From Mactra quadrangularis (taxonomy: Eukaryota; Mollusca; Bivalvia; Venerida; Mactridae), in NCBI GenBank assembly GCA_025267735.1, contig CM046303.1, forward strand, positions 36,593,380 through 36,657,379: a stretch of 64,000 nt of DNA, written 5' to 3'. Position numbers and translations under genes: made by a program. How positions within the stretch are numbered: the first letter of the stretch is position 1; each line of letters starts with the position of its first letter. Positions 13,121 to 25,800 of this stretch are shown in pieces. A model generated the notes under the pieces. The model ran no database searches. It was not told where the DNA came from and saw only the letters and a program-made list of their open reading frames with translations.

Positions 13121-13750
13121 AGAAAACGCAATATCGTACCGTTGTCAATCCGATATACAAAATAGTTGCGTTCATTACCATGTAGGCCCGACGCAGACCC
13201 GATATACGTTTTTTGACGTTACATGAAATAGGGTTAGTGTGGTTCTAGAAATTGAAATCATACACAGGACTATTTATTAACATAATTAAGTGAACAATAC
13301 AATTGCAGTTAGCATTTTCCAAAATATTGAGTATGTCGGCACTGCAGCGGTCCGATGTCGGTCCCAAAATAGGCACATTTTGCCGGTATGACAGTACGTA
13401 AATATAATAAGTAGATAACAAAGGTGTTTCATTAGAATCAATTTATTTCATAATATTTTAACGATTTAACAATATATGGAGGTGTAGCAGAAAATGCACT
13501 ATCGTACCGATGTCAATCCGATATACAAAATAGTTGATCATGTAGGCCCGACGCAGACCCGATATACTTTTTTGATGTAACATGAAATGGGGTTAGTGTG
13601 CTTCTTGTAATTAAAATCATACACAGGACTATTTATTAACATAATTAAGTAAGCAATTCAATTGCATTTATAATTTTTCAAAATTTTGATTATGTCGGCA
13701 CTGCAGCGGTCCGATGTCGGACATTTTGCCGACATGTTGACATTAATTGT
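13121..13750 (+). repeat. Two-copy tandem repeat of about 365 bp related to the 210-bp array
   Basis: The copies start at about 13121 and 13488. They share gtcaatccgatatacaaaat, catgtaggcccgacgcagac, tacacaggactatttatt and cggcactgcagcggtccg. The second copy has small deletions. Palindromes of the ATCGGnCCGAT type link it to the array at 11942-12570, so both may be parts of one element. Confidence 0.75.
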
Positions 13751-13778
13751 ATATCGGCCCGATATAGTCATGCTGGCT

Positions 13779-13870
13779 GGGAAGCTACGCATTGATTGGT
13801 CGACACAAAGTTCATCTCGACGTGACCTCAAAGGGAAAAAGTACAGATCCAGTACGACCGTGGTCTACTG
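13779..13870 (+). repeat. Short dispersed repeat shared with 29983-30075
   Basis: Both copies begin gaagctacgcattgattggt, continue with catctcgac(g/a)tgacc and end near a tctactggatat or tctataaaatat motif. Confidence 0.65.
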
Positions 13871-14451
13871 GATATGTGTTTACGCAGATTGACAGAGATG
13901 AAATATTTTGTATAGCAAATCAACATCCTACTGCTTCTGGACAGTTCGGTATGGGCTAATCTGTGGACGAACTATCTCATAGTATGACACACCTTTACGC
14001 AAACGTCTTAAACCGGTTACGTCATGTTTTGCTCTTGGGAAGTAGCTGTTGCGGTTAAAAGGTCTCTTTTTATGTACTTTGATTTTCAATTTGCCCGGAG
14101 ACCAACGATCGCCCCCTATTATCCAGATCACTTCTGGGAACCAATAGTCACACGGATTGGTAAGGACAGATCCGCAATGTAAGGAGCACTTGACTGAACA
14201 GAAGCGATATGTCATGTAAATAGCTTAAGTTCTGAAAGACTATGTTTTTCCTTTTGCCGATCTTTTAAGCGTCATGCAAATATGAATTACTGGAAATAAA
14301 TCCAACAGAAACCAAACATCCTGTCGGCATAAAGATGGTGTCTAGATCCAGACCATTCTCGTACCCCATTGGGCCAAGGTTATCAAGATTCTCGATCTAA
14401 CTAGTATCGAGAATCTTACTAGGCTCTGAGAACGAGAATGTTACATATGAC
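13871..14451. other. Non-coding stretch with a 12-bp perfect hairpin
   Basis: Aagattctcgat at 14385-14396 is the exact complement of atcgagaatctt at 14406-14417. A 95-codon minus-strand frame at 13928-14215 has no family features and is not called. Confidence 0.35.
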
Positions 14452-14607
14452 CAGGAAAACTTTTATAACAAGTTACCTTTTTATTACTGAAAAACCTTAA
14501 CATGACAATTCAATATAATGCTTTTTTGATTACTTTAGATTTGTTTTGTTTGCCGTGACAATCACTTTGTTGCATTTAGCAGCAATTTTTTACTGGTTAT
14601 CTATGCT
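14452..14607 (+). repeat. Dispersed repeat, second copy of 7363-7535
   Basis: Carries ttttataacaagttac, aacatgacaattcaat, ttgccgtgacaatcac and agcagcaattttttactgg in the same order as at 7363-7535. Confidence 0.65.
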
Positions 14608-15239
14608 TATGAGTTAAGTTTGTCATATACATTGGGCCAATGTGTATCTTCTAGGTAACGTGTAAGAAAAGTACGGTTATATTACAACGTCCGGAGCATC
14701 TGGGTTTTATACATGTCCCCGGCTTACGCATGCGTATCCGGATGTTTGTTTCCTCCAAAAACGCAGCATTTTCCGCAAAATAAGTTGAAAAATCTAAGTT
14801 CTTTACTTATTATTTCATATGACAACGCTTGCATTGCAGAAAGTGCGTACGTACAAATAGATGCAACATTGCTTATTACTGTCGCGCGTGGAATAAATTG
14901 AAATATTTCCCGTTAGTTGGGCATGTTTTCACCCACCCACTAGCCATGCTGTTTGTTAGTTGAGGTTTATATTGGCGATATTGATAGTGGTTAAGTCCTG
15001 GTTTTGTCGTCTGCATACCTATTAATTATTTGAAACTGTATGCGTTTACTATGGACAAAATTTTATCCATATTTATTGAAATTTAGATGATAAGAGGACC
15101 ACAGATTACTGTCAGTTACTGGTCATACTTATAGTTCAAGATTACAAAAATTAAGGTGTTAATGCTGTTAAATCATTGTTGCAAGGTCAGGTATGTGACA
15201 GTGTTCAAAATTACATTTCTATGAGATAAAATTGTTAAC
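14608..15239 (+). promoter_or_regulatory. Probable 5' flank or untranslated leader of the PARP14-like gene
   Basis: This stretch precedes the start codon. It contains in-frame TGA at 15222, a GC-richer patch near 14690-14900, and a donor-like gtcag/gtatgtg at 15186-15197. No TATA box or start site can be assigned with confidence. An untranslated first exon may lie here or further upstream. Confidence 0.3.
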
Positions 15240-15626
15240 ATGAGTGAAGACAATCCGCCATCACTGCCTCCTAGGTCTATGATTAGACAACATATTCCTG
15301 GACACTCTGAACATACATCTGCTGGCTTACCACAACATGATTTACAACTTTGGCAGCAGATTTCACAGCCACAACAAGCCGCTGGTGTGGCTATGCCAGT
15401 TGGTGTTGGTATTGGATTCGGCAGTAGACCCCAACAACAAGTCTGGACAGATCATTCATCAGCATTCTCTCAAAGAGGATGGCAACCTTTTCCTCAGGCA
15501 CATACTCAACAAAGCCCTCAAGAACCTCAGGATATCAATCCTCAAGTTGTGAGATCACAACAACAAAATTGGCCTGGTGAAATGAACCAGTTACAGCTAC
15601 AGCAGTTGCAACAGTTGATATGGTTA

Positions 15627-15657
<31 letters not shown>

Positions 15658-16821
15658 ACCAGCTTCAGATTCAACAACAGCATCCAACAGAACAGAACTT
15701 GCATCATTTGGAACCAATTGGACATGGTCATCGAGATGAACAATCTCATGAAAAGTTCACTAAGTCACCATCTCCTCAAATAGAAGACAACAGAAACTCT
15801 CCTGCTGTTGGACGTCCATTTATGCACAATGTCACTAGCCCTCAACAACAACTTTGGCAGCAACATCCTCAAGTACAACACCCAATGCATCAGTATGATA
15901 TGCAGCATGGTGAGCCTCAGCATTCACAGGCATATCAGCATACACCTGTATCACATCATCAACCATTGTTTGCCCAACAACAATATGTGCAACCAGCTGT
16001 ATGGCAACATTCTCCTTATAGCCAAGTACAGGTACAACATCTCAGACAAAGTACTCCCCCTATTCAACAACATGTTATTTGGCATCAACAGCAGCAACAA
16101 CAGCTTCAGCAGCATCAAATGCAACAACAGCAGCAGCAGCAGCAGCAGCAACATCATTCAGAGCCACCTCCTCCATACTCACCTCCTAGTAATAGTTTCT
16201 TGGAGAAATCGCCTGTTAAAAAAGAATTAGAAACTAGAAATGAGGGAGTTAGTTTATTCAATAATAATAAACTGCCTACTGAACCAGCTATTAGTAAAAA
16301 TGAGAAAAAAATTGACACCATGGTTTCTACTGTTAATAGTGTTGGTCTTACTCCAAGTGCACCCCCATTGAGTCTCACTCCTAGTATTAATGATCCTCCT
16401 AAACAAATTCGAATATTAAGTAAATCATCTGTTATTAATGACGACAAAAGTGCTTTCAGTTCACAAACTAGTACATCTAGAACACAAGAGTCATCATTTC
16501 CTACTTCAACCACCCCGGCTCATCAGAGACCAATACAAGGGACACCAGCTACAAGTAGTTCTTCTGTTAGACCTCAGAATTTCAACCCTAATCCTCAGAT
16601 TAACCCATATCAAAATTTGAACACACCAAGTGTAATTAACAAGAATTTACAGGAGCTGTATGGTAGCCAGAATGCTCTAAGGGCTATGAAAGATGGTGTA
16701 TATGGCCAAGGGCATGGTGTTCATCAGTTTAAACCTAGATCTCCTGGATCCGTTATGAGAAATCCTCCTCCCCATCAACACATGTCTAATAATGTCTTCC
16801 AGAGAAATGCTCCAGTACCAT
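15240..16821 (+). CDS. PARP14-like: PARP14-like exon 1: Gln/Pro-rich low-complexity N-terminus
   Basis: This exon encodes residues 1-527 and starts MSEDNPPSLPPR. It is very rich in Q, P, H and S. Two pure Q10 tracts lie at residues 130-139 and 295-304, encoded by mixed CAG/CAA runs. A PPPY motif (residues 310-313, within PPPPYSPP) fits the PPxY ligand of WW domains. The last third is Ser/Thr/Pro/Asn-rich. No signal peptide or membrane segment is seen. The region looks disordered and prion-like. The donor GTGAGT follows 16821, leaving phase 1. The next exon restores the frame with S-S-N-F-H. The ATG context (taacATGa) is acceptable and an in-frame TGA lies 18 bases upstream. Confidence 0.88.
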
Positions 16822-19800
16822 GTGAGTATATCAGTCTTGAATATTAAAACTCTAATTATTTGTTTTGCTTATTTTCAATGGATCTGTAAAACTGAGAGGT
16901 ATTGTATTCATTTATATACAAAAGGGTACTACATGTTTTCTAACCTGTCTCCTGAAAAAGCTTTAATTTAAATGCCATCTGTTTCTACTAACTGAATGTT
17001 TAAGCAGACCAAGCTACTTTTTTCCAGACCTAAATATTCTGTATGATGTAATTAATTTGATAAAACTAGTTTATATGCAAGCAAAAAATAAATGTATGTT
17101 GGTGCAGAAACTTTAGTTTGTATTGTCCATTTTTTCTCAACTGTCAAAGTTTGAATAATTTCACGGTGATTGATTACACACAATCTAAATATCACGAGTG
17201 TTAGACAAAGAGCACGAAGTCACCGTGAAATTATTCATGTTTTGACAGTTGAGAAAAAAGGAACAATACATAAAGAATAAAAATGATTGAACATCCGGCT
17301 GATGTCATGGAGCCCAAGTAATTCATACTTTAAATCTTGATAACAAAATTTTGTTGTTTTAGAGTCAGCTAAATAAGCTGGAGGCTCCCAGGTTAGATTA
17401 CATTTTATAACAATAAGACTATGAGCATTTTTTTCTGTTTAAATTTTAAAATATTATTCAAATGTTATTCTTTTATGTAATCTACTTCTGTCAAACTTGT
17501 TCTGTGTAACTGTGTTATTATTTAGATTTAAATGCTACTTTTCAGCATCAAATTTTCACCGTGTTGAGAATATAGAAGTTAATATTTTTATACAAGGATT
17601 AAACCCTAGAACTAGAAATGATAGTATAAGAAACTATATGGAAATTGTTGGAAGACCAGCTGCTGTGAAGGATCATATACTGTTTAATTTAGAACACACT
17701 GAGGCCCTTGTTACTTTCCAACATAGACCAGGTAAGTAGTCTTTCTGTCTTAAAGGTGTAATCTGCAGCCTCTAGCTTGCGTGTCAGATACTCTACAAGT
17801 GCATCAAGTCAGGCTCATCATTGAAGCCTTAGTGAAAATTGATTGGCACAAGTAAACATTACTTAATTTATATACAGTCCAACTTGTACTAACGGCCACA
17901 TCCGAATAGCGGGCACCTGCGGACAGCGGCCATTCCAATTTCCCCCCAACCAAAAACACTATTAAAAAGGCCGTGAATAACGGCCACCTGTCGACTGCGA
18001 CCTGTGGCCAGTCAAAACCATCCCCGCAGCCAGTTTAGAACTGTGAACAACAGCCAGAGGATTGTTTGAAGACAGTCTTTCGTATAAAGGCGATTTCGAA
18101 AGCAGGCCGCCATTTTTGTTAAAGTTAAGCTAAAAACCCGTAATTCCATTTTTTACGTATTTTCGTAAACAAACCATCTTGAGTACGATTTTATTAGTTA
18201 TTATCAAGCTGTAGACAATTTTCTTATCACCTTATTATAAAAATATGTTGATGTATCCTTTTATTGTTAAATTTATTTGTAAATCGGAAGTAAATTACGC
18301 CAAGTGATGACACTTTGTTAATTAGTTTTGAATGTTTGGAGACTCAACTAGGTTTGTTTTTCTCACGTTCGGCAGTTAGATAAATGTTTGTGACACGCTG
18401 TTAATTCCTAAATTCGTTCACATGTGACCGCTGTATACAGGTAAATTGACAACAGGGCTAAGATAGAAATACTATACAAAAGGTCAGAGTAATGAGAATT
18501 TGTTGAGTGCATTTGTTAATGTTAAGGGCATAGCATGAAATGTAGCTGCAAACAAAAATTACTGATTTCTTTGTTTTAGTCATTCTTTGTTTAAAGTTTG
18601 TTTTCTTCATTTATAGTCACAACTTCAATAATGGTAATGTGAATAACGAATTAAGGTTGTAAAATAAACTCATTTCATTTTTTGATTATTAATTCATGTT
18701 AAGTATGAACTCGGTCTCTCAAGTCTGACCAAACATGGCCCGTTCGTTCCTCCCTCTGAACAAAGGCCATCTGTGAACAAAGGCCACTTTTCTCTTTTCC
18801 CTTGGCCGGCCGTTGTTCACAGGTTGGACTGTAGTTTGGCTAGTTGATAATATTGCCCTGTTGTATATAGGATAATAAAGCAGGTTAGTTAAATGACACT
18901 ATGTCTCGTACCTCATGGATAATATAGTCATTAAACAGTTTCAAACAAACCATCTTTATCTTAGTGTCAGATATTTTTTCATAAAAGCCCTTACATGAAT
19001 TGTCTAGTGATAATGCTCTATCTCCTTTCTTTTAATCCCACCCATTACCATAGCAATCTGAATCAATATTGAATATTTACTATTGTTTAAGACACTACAT
19101 AATTTTTTGGTTGACTGTACGGAGAATAGTGGGACTATCATACTCAGATGTGCGTTGGCGTCAGCGTAACACTTCTTGGTTAAGTTTTTAGGTGCAACAT
19201 TTTTGTATCTTTTATATCTTTGCAAGTACTGGAGGGATTCACTTAAAACTTTATTTGTGTTTACAGGGTTACCATTTTTCTTTGCAACTATTGGAGTGAT
19301 TCACTTGAAACTTCACACATGTCTACGGGGTTACTATTGGAGGTCAAATTCCAAGTTACATAACTCTTGGATTAAATTGGACTGAATTATGGCCCTTTTA
19401 TTCTTAGAAATTTCTTGGTTTAATTTTTAGGCGCAACATTTTATCTTTGCAACTATTTAAGGGATTCACTTGAAACTTCACACTTGTCTACAGGGTTACC
19501 ATTGGAGTTCAAATACCAAGTTACATAACTCTTGGATAAATTTGGACTAAATTATGGCCCTTTTATACTTAGAAAATTTCTTAGTTAAGTTTTTAGGTGC
19601 AACATTTTATCTTTGCAACTACTGAAAGGATTTACGGGGGTACTAATTGATGTCAAATACCAAGTTTCATAACTATAGCAAGAATTTTGACTGGATTATG
19701 GCCCTCTAATACTTAGATTTTTTTTGGTTGAAATGTTTGGTGCAACATTTTATTTTTGAACCTACTGAAGGGATTTACTTGAAACTTCACGCATGTAAAA

Positions 19801-22800
19801 GGGGTTAGGAATGAAGGTCAAATACTAAAGTTGCATAACTCCAGCATGAGTTTTGATTGGTTGTTGATGTTGTTTATGAATACCAGGAATGGTCGAGCGC
19901 GCTGTCTGTGGACTGCTCTTGTTAAGATATTGCCCAGTTGGAAAACCAGATACTGTATACGTCTTTATATTGGCGGGTGCAAATATTGGCGTTTTTCCGA
20001 TGTTTTTATCTTGGCGGGGTCAATATTTGGCGGTTGAAGGCTAACCGCCAATATAAACCCATGCTAGTTGTCTGAACCGCCAAAATTAACCCATGCTCGT
20101 CGTCTAAGCCGCCAAAATTAAAACGTGAAAAAATATTTGGCGATAACGGGTAATTATATCATATTTTTATTGAATAATTGATCTATTTTTTTTATTGATT
20201 TTGTTTTGTTCTATTAGAAAATTATTGTATACAATTTAACAAAATTACATACCAGGTACCCGGATTAATGAGCAGACGATTATAACGGTGGACTGAAGTG
20301 TGACAAATAACGCGTAATTTCTGTTGTACGTATTGTATACTTCACAACAGCACTATATCATGGGGCAATTTACATCGTAAAACTGTCATTATTACATGGT
20401 ATATTCAAACTGGTTGCAATCTTAACAAGTTCATAGTAGTAGACTGTATAATATTTATGTATTAATGAAATTAATTTATGTTTAAGGGTCCAAGCAAGTT
20501 TTTATTGTTTGACTTCTTTGTTCATTTTTCTGTATTAAAATTTCGTTCATTGGTTATTTGAGGTGTAACCTGAGACAAAACTGTACAATACTACTTGCAC
20601 ACAATATCTCGCTTTATCCTGAATGAACTGTGACTGAACATCTTCGAATGATAATAATATTATCATTTAACGAATAATACAACACAATGACATTATTGAT
20701 TATGACAGTTTATTACATATTCAAGCAAGCAAGAATAAAACAAAACGTAAAAACAAAAACAAAGTGTTGTACATTTTGTTTAAATATATTTTTTGTAATT
20801 CTTTATTACGATAGTTGACTCGCCTTATGTGTTAAGTAAAAAGGGAAGTAACTCAATCAAAGTGAGATAGTGAGAGTTGCCTTACTTACATAATATTTTG
20901 ACGGTGTTTTATATTTGCGTTGTTTTATATTGGCGCGGTCAATATTTGGCAGTGTTTTATATTGGCGGGGCTAATATTTGGCGGTTTCGACATCGACTGC
21001 CAAAACTGCAAAAATAAAACGGGCGCCAATATTAAGACGTATACAGTATATACTTTACTTGCCCAAACCAATAGCAGTATTAAGTTGCTGTGAACCAAAT
21101 TTAGGTTGTGGGGGGCAATCGGATACCTTTAATGATGAGCCCTTTTATTACTTAAGGAAGTGTGTTTTTTATATTGACCTTTTTGTAGATATGGTGAAAC
21201 TAAGACAAAATGTAAAAGCACGTAAATTAGATGGTTTTAGTTTAGAGATATGTGAGATGCCACCTGCTAGAGGTATAGTTGTGACTAGTGAGACACCAAT
21301 ACGCAGTAGAGAAACTTTGATCTATTACTTTGAACGAGATAATGTCGGAGGTGGAGCGTTGAGAAAAAATGGCGAAAAAGAAACTGAGGATGGCTGTTGT
21401 TTATTGGAGTTTGAAGACTTTAAAGGTAAATTATATTTAACATGGATTCATTAGATATGTTTTTTTTTATAGTATTTTTGCGATTCAATTACTTGGTTTA
21501 AGAGCTTTGTCATGACTGGTGTAAAGAGTTAGTTTTTGTGTGTGGTTGTTTAAAGTAAACTTTAGATGATTCAATGATTTTTATTATCCATTGACAGTGA
21601 TTGAAAGAAACAACTTTTTCAATTCCTTCATATTCAGTTGAATTGTAAAGATCTGTGTGGTCAATAGAGCCTATTGCCTTTCAGTTTGGTGTCCTGGTGA
21701 CATGAGTCAAAACTGTGCAGTAAGGATATTGGTGACAAAATATAATTATTTTTTTATTTCTATGTATGGTTTGAATTAATGTGAGAATTCTTCACTTTTC
21801 AAATATTTATAATTAATGAATAATCATTATAATTATACACCTGCCTTGTTTGCTAGTAAGTAGTGTGTCTGAATATGAAGCCATGGGCCATGCCTCCAAT
21901 TCTTGGCCTTCAAACCTTTTAGACTTTATCATAAAATGATTTCTACTGCCATTCTACTATCTCAGCATCAAGCAGAGTTGTATTCAGTGCATAGTGCTTG
22001 GTAAAAACTTGACTTCAGAGATTAAGGTCTGTCCAGGAAACATATTTAGGGCAAATGACTGTTGCAATATGACTCCAAGTTGTTATAAAAAGCACCATAC
22101 AAATACACTATGCACATTACAATACATGATCAATTAATATATTATCACAAATCTATACTTGATATACTTAATATTTACAGTGGTACAACGTATATGTGCT
22201 CCACATAGACAACATCGTGTAGATGGATCATTACTTCGAGTGTCACCATATTATCAATGTGAGAATGGTGCTATATGGGATATGAATCTACATATAGTTC
22301 CTATACCTAAACCTGTCAATATTCAAATATTACCTGATCAACTAGAGTTTGTTAAAAAGTAAGTGATAACTAGCTTTATAAGGAATTTTTTATTCCCCCA
22401 AAAAGTCTGTTGGGGGGAATGTAGAAGTCAGGTTGTTAGTCAGTTGGTCTATCCATCTGTAGTTTTTTCTTGTCCACTCAATTTTTCAGCCCCTATTGAA
22501 AGATTTTCACTCATAAATCAGATATCAAGCACACGTATGTATATCCCATTTTGGTCATGGTCCATTGATTTTTTTCCGAGTTCTGGCCCTTTCTTGACAG
22601 AGACCTGGGGGGGGGGTATTCATCACAATCAGTGATAGGACTATTTTGTATAAATGTATGAAAATTTTCACTGTGATGGATCTTATGCTCTAGATCAAAG
22701 CAAAGGTAGCAGTAAGTGCACTGATTCACTGGATTCAGTGATCTAGATTCTATCTATGGTCATGGCAAGGCATATCCTGTCTTGAAAATTCAACACAATA

Positions 22801-25800
22801 TGTAACATGGCTGTTTCATTTCATTTAAAAGGTTGGATAATACTGGTTATATGTCAGTAATGTGACTGAAACATTGTTGAATGAGTTGTAAACATGTACT
22901 TAAACAAAAACGAAATCTTATCAGTCATATCTTGAACTGTTTATATAATAATTTCAACGAAAACCAAATGTATAATCTAAAATATCTGATCTGTAACATA
23001 GCTTGTCCTTTCTGTAGAGATTATTCTAGAACTCAGAAAAAAAAGAGAAGCAGAAAATTTGGTCTGGGCACATCAGGAATTGATGTTTAGAAGTTACTAT
23101 TACAGCATAAGAAGAGAAAAAAAGGTCATGGAAGAGAAAAGCCCTGCTAGTCTGCTTTAGAATAATCACTACCATTAAATGGGATGAAATACAGTCCACC
23201 CCCTCCTAACGGCCACCCCTCTTAAGCGGTCACCCCCTGTAAGCGGCCAGCTCATGCCGCGACCGTCGGAAAACGCTCTATAATGCACCCCTATTAAGCG
23301 GTCACCCCCGTTCTCCAGCCAACGGCCAGCCATTTTGCATCCCAAACCAAATTTTCCCCCCGCGTAAGCGGCCACGTGCATGAGAGTCTGACCGTTATGT
23401 ATATTGACAAAATTTATCAAAGCGTGTCATCTTTTGTCGTTATACATAATACACATGTCAACGTTATCGAATAAACTTTATCACGTTGCCGATGGCAACA
23501 TAACTATGCAGTCCCTTTATGATCGAGAAAGCCAATCAGAGCAGTTAATTTAGACACACCTTTCGCGGTTTGCTCGATAATTATAGAACTTAAGAAAATG
23601 CACATTAAAGTTAAACGATGGTTTGATCTTGTTGTGTATTTCGCACCTACGATAATATCTATTACTAAGCGGTCACCGCGGTCATGTATATTGACATAAT
23701 TGCAATGACCCGTGTATTATAAATACAAAGGAAATCGCTACATTATTTTGTCAATTAGTCGTGACAGGCTCTAAAAATCAATAATTAGCTATCTTATAGT
23801 TGTTAGCGTGTATCAACTGAGTGACACGGATTATAATCTGATCATTATGTTTTACGTAATATACAATGAACAATTTAACCTATATCCGGTCATGTTTAAA
23901 ACCAATACTGACCGTTCAATCTTCGTAAGAGGGATGAATTATTGCCAAAACATTTTATGTGACGGAAAATAATTTAAGTGTGTTTATAGAACATGTTTAT
24001 TGCATGTGAAGATATACTTTTGAAAAAGTACGATCATCCGAATCTATTTGTTCGTAAGGAAATAATTTTCATACATGTAATTCATATTTTTAAACAAAGA
24101 AAGGTCAAAATTGAGGACATTAAAATGCATTTTCCGAAAATAGGATGCGTTCTACTTTCGAATGATTAAAACGAGGCTAACAATGATACACAATTTTCAA
24201 AGCACTAGATATTAAATTATTTGTTGGTTAATAAGACTTTTATCACATTTCAGACACATAAATTGCGTAAATTTCACAGTTTTATTTTCGTATTTTTAAC
24301 TATTACGGCATTAAGTCTGAACGACTAAATTAACGATTTTTTTTCTCAACTTGGTCGTACATTATATCAGCAAGTATTTAGTTTTTATCTATTCAACAGA
24401 AGTAAAGAATATTACACAGAATGTAATAATTTACTGTCTATTGCGTGACCTTGTCTTGTAAAGCATAAAACAAGCATACAACTTCAATTAAAACAACTTT
24501 ATTTCATTAAAACTTTACCTCCAGACCCCCCCCCCCCCCTCTCTCAATGCCAAACCCCCTCTTAAGTGGTCACCCCGCTTAAGCAGCCAATTTGGCTGTT
24601 TCCCTTGGCTGGCTGCTTAAGAGGGGTTGGACTGTATACAACATATGATGTGAAACTTGTTATGACATGTGTCTGTGTTCCTTACTCTTGGACTACTAGT
24701 AAATGACATTAAAATATCATACCAAATCAGAGATCTATTATTATCACAACCATTCTTTAGTAAATATTTGTTCATGTATCTACATTGTATGATGTTGTAT
24801 ATTTCAGACATTGTCAGCCACAGTTTGCAGCACGTCTACATGACAAATATGCTGATATATCATTCTCTAAAGACCATGTTACTGTCAAATGTATTCTCAG
24901 ACAAAGTATGCCTAACTATCGTACCTTAGTCAGAGGTTGGGAAACTGGTGTACAAGAGGCTGTTGCTAAGTTTTTAGCTGGAAATATTGACCAATCTGAT
25001 CTAGGTGTGCCTGACATAATTTGGGATAAAATTACAGAATTTGTTAATTCAGGTATGCATTTATTTTTTATTAGTCATTCTTTTGTTTTGATAGTTACTG
25101 AAGCACTGAGTGTTTAAGCTCAGCTACAGACTATGGCTCTTTATGGGTAAAAGTAGATTCTTATGTAGAAATGAGTCTGGTAATTGTCCTTCCCAGGAAT
25201 AATGGTTTAGTGAACTATCTGCCCCATATTACTTTGACTGTTAAAGTCCATTTATGATTGATTGTTATTAGAGAATTATAGTCTTCTTATTAGCGAAGAT
25301 CTAAAGTTAGTTTCAGCAGAAACCTTTATGTTGTTCTATCAACTCAAGCTTTTTCTATTATTGACAAATATATTCTTGGTTTCACAGAAAACGATGTGAG
25401 CTTTTTTATAACATAGAGAATTTCATGGAATATTGTACTGAATTATACATGTAATATTTTGTGCGATATAATATCAATTCCATGTCATTTTTACTTTCCA
25501 GGCAAACCAGAATTTAAGGATTTACTTGTAAAACAAGATCGAGAAAGAAAGTCTGTAAAATTTGTTGGTTTTAAATCCAATGTAAAGAATGCAAGTCAAG
25601 TTCTGAGTGACAAAATAGAAGCACTATCCCGTGAAGCGAGAAGGAAGACTGAAACTAGAAAAGTGAAATCTGTTGAGAAGTTAACAGTGCTACAAATCCA
25701 AGGAACATTTAATGAGCTGTGTAAGAAGTATGTTGATATGAAGATCACAGTTGATGGTAACAATGTGACAGTGGAAGGTGATCCTGCTGATATATCTAAT

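Noticed and set aside
13928..14215. 95-codon minus-strand frame
   Set aside because: No family features, no splice context and no support beyond length.
15535..16513. Minus-strand frames opposite exon 1
   Set aside because: They are Ala/Val/Leu-rich mirror frames of the CAG/CAA-rich coding strand.
15240..16847. Exon 1 as a single-exon gene ending at the TAA at 16845-16847
   Set aside because: A strong donor at 16822 and a phase-matching acceptor at 17545 leading to an RRM make splicing more likely; still recorded as a way to refute the gene model.
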